The notes under the pieces: generated by a model
The model's database searches: none
What the model was told of the DNA's origin: nothing
What the model saw: only the letters and a program-made list of their open reading frames with translations
Assembly: GCA_025937785.1 (NCBI GenBank)
Contig: JAICQQ010000060.1
Coordinates: 1 to 38,292, forward strand
Source: Polyangiaceae bacterium
Lineage (GTDB): Bacteria; Myxococcota_A; Polyangia; Polyangiales; Polyangiaceae
Direction: 5' to 3'
DNA length: 38,292 nucleotides
Shown: positions 35,339 to 38,292 of the stretch, piece after piece
How positions within the stretch are numbered: position 1 is the stretch's first letter
Layout of the letters: each line of letters begins with the position of its first letter
Translations under genes and position numbers: made by a program

Positions 35339-36328
35339 ATGAACTCCCAACTGGTCATCGACGCCATCGTGCGTCAGACGATGGTGCTCATCGCGCGGCT
35401 CTCTACGGTCGACGGTGTGCGCTCGCCGCTCTCACATATCGCCGACAACGTGTTCGTCAGTCTCGTGCGCGAGCTCGAGCATCAGCGCCTCGGCAAGAAG
35501 GTGGTCGCCGACATGTTCGGTATGGCGTTGCGCTCGTACCGACAGAAGGTCCAGCGCTTGAAGGAGTCGGCGACCTCACGCGGCGTCACCCTTTGGGGCG
35601 CGGTGCACGGCTACCTGGCGGAGCGCGGCTCGGTCACGCGTAGTGAGATCTTCAAGCACTTCGGTCGTGATGACGAGGCGACGGTGCGCAGCATCCTCAA
35701 CGATCTGGTCGAGAGCGGCCTCGTGCGCAAGAGTCGGGGCAAGAACCCGACCTACCGCATGGCCACCGCGGAAGAGCTGGAAGAGATCGGTCTGTCCTCC
35801 ATCGCCAGTGCGCAGCAGACCAACGAGGCGCTCGTGTGGCTTCATGTCTCGCACAGCGGGCCGCTCAGTCAGGACGACCTGGGCGAGCTGTTGCCGCTGT
35901 CCCAAGCTGCCATCGCGGCGGCGCTCGAGCACCTGGTGGCGAGCGCGCGTATTCGTTCCGAGGCGCGACCCGACGGCCTCTACTATTCGACGGACCAGTG
36001 CCTGATCCCCGTCGGCGAGGCTGCGGGCTGGGAAGCGGCGATCATCGACCATCACCGTGCGGTGCTGAGCGCGCTGGCCGCAAAGGCGGTGAACGGCCGT
36101 CACGCATCGGCGGCGAACGATCGCGTGGGCGGCACGACGCTGGCTTACGACATCTGGCCCGGCCATCCGAAGGAGAAAGAAGTTCAGGAACTCTTGGCAA
36201 CTCTGCGCGGGCGCGTGATTGCATTGTGGGATGAAGTGGAGGAGTATAACCGCACCCATGAGTCAGAAGCCGCGTACCAGGTGACCTTCTACTGCGGCCA
36301 ATACTTGACAGAGCAAGAGGACAGGTGA
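35339..36328 (+). CDS. Multi-winged-helix DNA-binding protein, function unknown
   Basis: This 329-aa cytoplasmic protein looks like a regulator. The N-terminal part (1-90) is helical, with a possible HTH at VADMFGMALRSYRQKVQRL. Two winged-helix units follow: TRSEIFKHFGRDDEATVRSILNDLVESGLVRK (about 100-160, in parts) and LSQDDLGELLPLSQAAIAAALEHLVASARI (about 175-225, in parts), each ending in a wing-like strand. The C-terminus is mixed alpha/beta with no ligand domain I recognise. Its last bases overlap the GTG start of the GH30-like gene (GTGA), so the two are translationally coupled. Regulation of a surface polysaccharide function is a guess from context. Confidence 0.75.
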   Translation: MNSQLVIDAIVRQTMVLIARLSTVDGVRSPLSHIADNVFVSLVRELEHQRLGKKVVADMFGMALRSYRQKVQRLKESATSRGVTLWGAVHGYLAERGSVTRSEIFKHFGRDDEATVRSILNDLVESGLVRKSRGKNPTYRMATAEELEEIGLSSIASAQQTNEALVWLHVSHSGPLSQDDLGELLPLSQAAIAAALEHLVASARIRSEARPDGLYYSTDQCLIPVGEAAGWEAAIIDHHRAVLSALAAKAVNGRHASAANDRVGGTTLAYDIWPGHPKEKEVQELLATLRGRVIALWDEVEEYNRTHESEAAYQVTFYCGQYLTEQEDR

Positions 36329-38001
36329 CCACAAGCAGATTCGTTCTCGGGGGTCGCGTCGCTGCGGTCCTGCTCGGAGTGTACGCGCTAGCCTGCGGCC
36401 CGAGTGAGCCGCGGGTTGGAACACAGACCAACTGGCTGAGGTCCTGCGAATCGAGCGCAGACTGTGGCGAATTCAAGTGCCTGTGCGGGGTCTGCACGCG
36501 GCGCTGCGAAGACGGTGACGAGCTTGCGTGTGCCGATCTCCCCGAGGCTTCGTGCGTGCCCGATGACGACGCTGGTGCCACGGCGCTGTGCGGGGGCAAT
36601 CGCCCGTTACCCCCGGGGTTGTGCCTCCCCGAGTGTCCGGTCGAAGGCTGTGGCGAAGGACTGAGCTGCGTGGCTGGTGTCTGCACGCCGAATCTCGAAC
36701 CCGGCGTCCAAGTGCTGGTGGACGAGACGCGGCGCTTCCAAACGTTCGCCGGTGTCGGCGCTGCCGTCGCGTACTGGACCGCGGAAGTGACGCAGCATCC
36801 GCGCAAACAGGAGATGTTCGACGCGATGTTCTCGGACACGGGCTTCAGCGTGCTCAGGTTGCGTAACGACTACGAAGAAAGTCCCGACGATCTGGCCGAG
36901 ATCGCCGAGGTTCACGACGCTGCCAGCGAGCGCCTCGGCCGCGCTCCCACCATCATCTTGAACTCCGCGAGTCCACCCAGCGCGCTCAAAGTCAACGGGT
37001 CGACGTACTGCGAAGCGAACCCCGACACTTGCACGCTCACCACGCTGCCCGACGGCTCGTTCGACTATCAGGGGCTGGCGGACCATTGGCGTGCGTCGCT
37101 CGAGGCCTACGCGCAGGTGGGCATCGAGCCCGACTACATTTCCATTCAGAACAACCCCAACTACGTGCCCGTGGCCGGGGAGCCTATCGAAGCCTGCCGG
37201 TTCCTGCCGACCGAGGGCAGCGAAGTCGTGATCGTCGACGGCGCGGAAACCACGGTGGACTACCCGGGTTACGCTCAAGCTCTCGACGCCGTGCACGCCG
37301 AAATCGATGACCTCCCCTTCGTCCCGCAGCTCGTGGCGCCTGAAACCACGAGCTTCACGCAGGTTGCCGACTACGCCGTCGAGCTCGATTTCGAAAAGGT
37401 CACCGCGATCGCGCATCACATGTACGAGGTGGACCCCGCTGATCTCGATCTTTCCGAGCTCAGTGCTTTGAGCGAGTTCGCTGCGGAACAGGGGCGTCCG
37501 CTGTTTCAATCGGAAATGCAGGCGGACGCGCTGACCACCGCGCTGCTGATGCACGCGGCCTTCGCTGTCGAAGGGGTCGAACTATTCGTGCACAACGGGT
37601 TCGTGGCCCCCGCCAACAGCCTGGGCTCCGGCGACGACGTGCTGATCCGCCTCACGGAAGACGACTTCGTGCTCGAAGAGCCGTATCACGTGATGCGACA
37701 CTACGCGGCGCACATCGACCCGGGCTGGGTGCGTGTGGCGGCGGACAGCGACAGCGAGAACCTGCTGACCTCCGCCTGGATCTCACCCGACGAAGAGATG
37801 CTCACCGTGGTGCTCACGAATCCATCGAGCGCCGAGCAGGTAGCAGCCCTGGGGTTGGGTGCCCAGCAACCGGCGCGATCGAGGGTGACACGCACGTCGC
37901 TCTCGGGGGTCGAGCGCTCGCAAAGCCTTGGGGAACTGCCCATGGACGGCATCGTTCGGGTGCCTAGCCACGCCGTGGTCACCGTGGTCGTCGAACGCTG
38001 A
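36325..38001 (+). CDS. GH30-like lipoprotein lacking the acid/base glutamate
   Basis: This 558-aa exported protein starts at GTG. The signal ends at ALAC (Cys24), followed by a Cys-rich segment (about 40-130; CESSADCGEFKCLCGVC, then CPVEGCGEGLSCVAGVC), and then a (beta/alpha)8-like domain of GH30 type. It opens with RRFQTFAGVGAAVAYWT and has FSVLRLRNDYEE, TIILNSASPPSALK and IAHHMYEVDP. The expected acid/base motif (QNEP) reads QNNPN, so Asn277 replaces Glu. A Glu that could be the nucleophile, Glu397 (FQSEMQA), remains. A C-terminal beta-sandwich (about 470-558) is typical of GH30. The protein may bind glycan without normal hydrolysis or use another acid. Family members act on xylan or glucans. 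Confidence 0.8.
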   Translation: MTTSRFVLGGRVAAVLLGVYALACGPSEPRVGTQTNWLRSCESSADCGEFKCLCGVCTRRCEDGDELACADLPEASCVPDDDAGATALCGGNRPLPPGLCLPECPVEGCGEGLSCVAGVCTPNLEPGVQVLVDETRRFQTFAGVGAAVAYWTAEVTQHPRKQEMFDAMFSDTGFSVLRLRNDYEESPDDLAEIAEVHDAASERLGRAPTIILNSASPPSALKVNGSTYCEANPDTCTLTTLPDGSFDYQGLADHWRASLEAYAQVGIEPDYISIQNNPNYVPVAGEPIEACRFLPTEGSEVVIVDGAETTVDYPGYAQALDAVHAEIDDLPFVPQLVAPETTSFTQVADYAVELDFEKVTAIAHHMYEVDPADLDLSELSALSEFAAEQGRPLFQSEMQADALTTALLMHAAFAVEGVELFVHNGFVAPANSLGSGDDVLIRLTEDDFVLEEPYHVMRHYAAHIDPGWVRVAADSDSENLLTSAWISPDEEMLTVVLTNPSSAEQVAALGLGAQQPARSRVTRTSLSGVERSQSLGELPMDGIVRVPSHAVVTVVVER

Positions 38002-38119
38002 GCGCTTTCTCGGACGCGCTAGGAGGGCGATGCCCACGGAAACGACGCGAGGGCCGCCAAACTCTAGGTCACGTCTACCTCGACGCGGATCCCCCTCGTC
38101 GCTTTGACGGGTGCCCCGG

Positions 38120-38292
38120 CTAGTCGCTGACGGGCCGCGACGTCGGTGTGCAACGTCTCGCGAACTCCTGGCGAGCACGTCTCAAAGTCGATCGTGCAGC
38201 GGCGGCGTTCATGTCCAGAAGCTCAGCGACTTGAGGCACGGAGTGGCCGAGCAAGTCGTGGAGGACCAGCAGCGCGGCGTACCGCGGCTTCA
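38120..38292 (-). CDS. C-terminal end of an ECF-type sigma factor, cut by the window edge
   Basis: The frame stops at the tag complementary to 38120-38122 and runs off the right edge. Its 57 visible residues read as sigma region 4: RYAALLVLHDLLGHSVPQVAELL, then MNAAAARSTLRRARQEF (in parts), a helix-turn-helix that would bind the -35 element. This is typical of ECF sigma factors. The regulon and cognate anti-sigma factor are not visible. It converges on the GH30-like gene, about 118 bases away. Confidence 0.75.
   Translation of the reverse strand, partial: KPRYAALLVLHDLLGHSVPQVAELLDMNAAAARSTLRRARQEFARRCTPTSRPVSD

Overview
The window is GC-rich DNA of the kind expected from a myxobacterium, most likely in or near the Polyangiales/Sorangiineae. 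I infer this from gene content, with no database comparison. The signs are: lipoproteins with long Ser/Thr/Gly-rich linkers, Cys-rich repeats of the DUF4215 ('Myxococcus cysteine-rich') type, a fibro-slime protein, a PknB-type kinase next to a PEGA-type protein, two DUF1592/DUF1552 pairs, GTG starts, and repeat-rich intergenic DNA.

Layout. Bases 1-7226 hold mostly housekeeping genes on the minus strand: metK with a Lys/Ala-rich tail, an orphan CheA-type hybrid kinase, a small PDZ lipoprotein and argJ. A 16-bp tandem repeat lies at the left edge, and an array of about 24 palindromic units fills the gap between the kinase and the PDZ gene. Bases 7369-10581 hold a tRNA-Thr(CGT) with a plausible promoter, a block of about 50-bp direct repeats, an RDD membrane protein and a ferritin-like/4Fe-4S/double-CDGSH fusion.

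From 10.8 kb on, the region is dominated by exported proteins. In order they are an LpqC-like esterase, a PL1 pectate lyase, a J-domain-like coiled-coil protein with a small overlapping gene, DUF1592+DUF1552 pair 1, a fibro-slime protein, a PL9 pectate lyase, a Ser/Thr kinase facing a PEGA-type protein, an M64-like metallopeptidase coupled to a small anchored protein, a diheme cytochrome coupled to an 86-aa protein, a glucose/sorbosone dehydrogenase, DUF1592+DUF1552 pair 2, and a winged-helix protein coupled to a GH30-like lipoprotein. The C-terminal end of an ECF-type sigma factor runs off the right edge.

How it fits together (inference). Ten predicted lipoproteins and two Tat substrates suggest a cell-surface programme: pectin cleavage (PL1, PL9), other polysaccharide or ester chemistry (GH30-like, esterase), sugar oxidation (PQQ-type dehydrogenase) and c-type cytochromes (diheme protein, DUF1592 proteins). 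The genes are mostly single units or two-gene operons, so this is a neighbourhood of surface proteins and not one operon. The points most worth a second look are the GH30-like protein with Asn at the expected acid/base position, its translational coupling to a DNA-binding protein, the 640-bp palindromic array, and the two DUF1592/DUF1552 pairs with different haem motifs.
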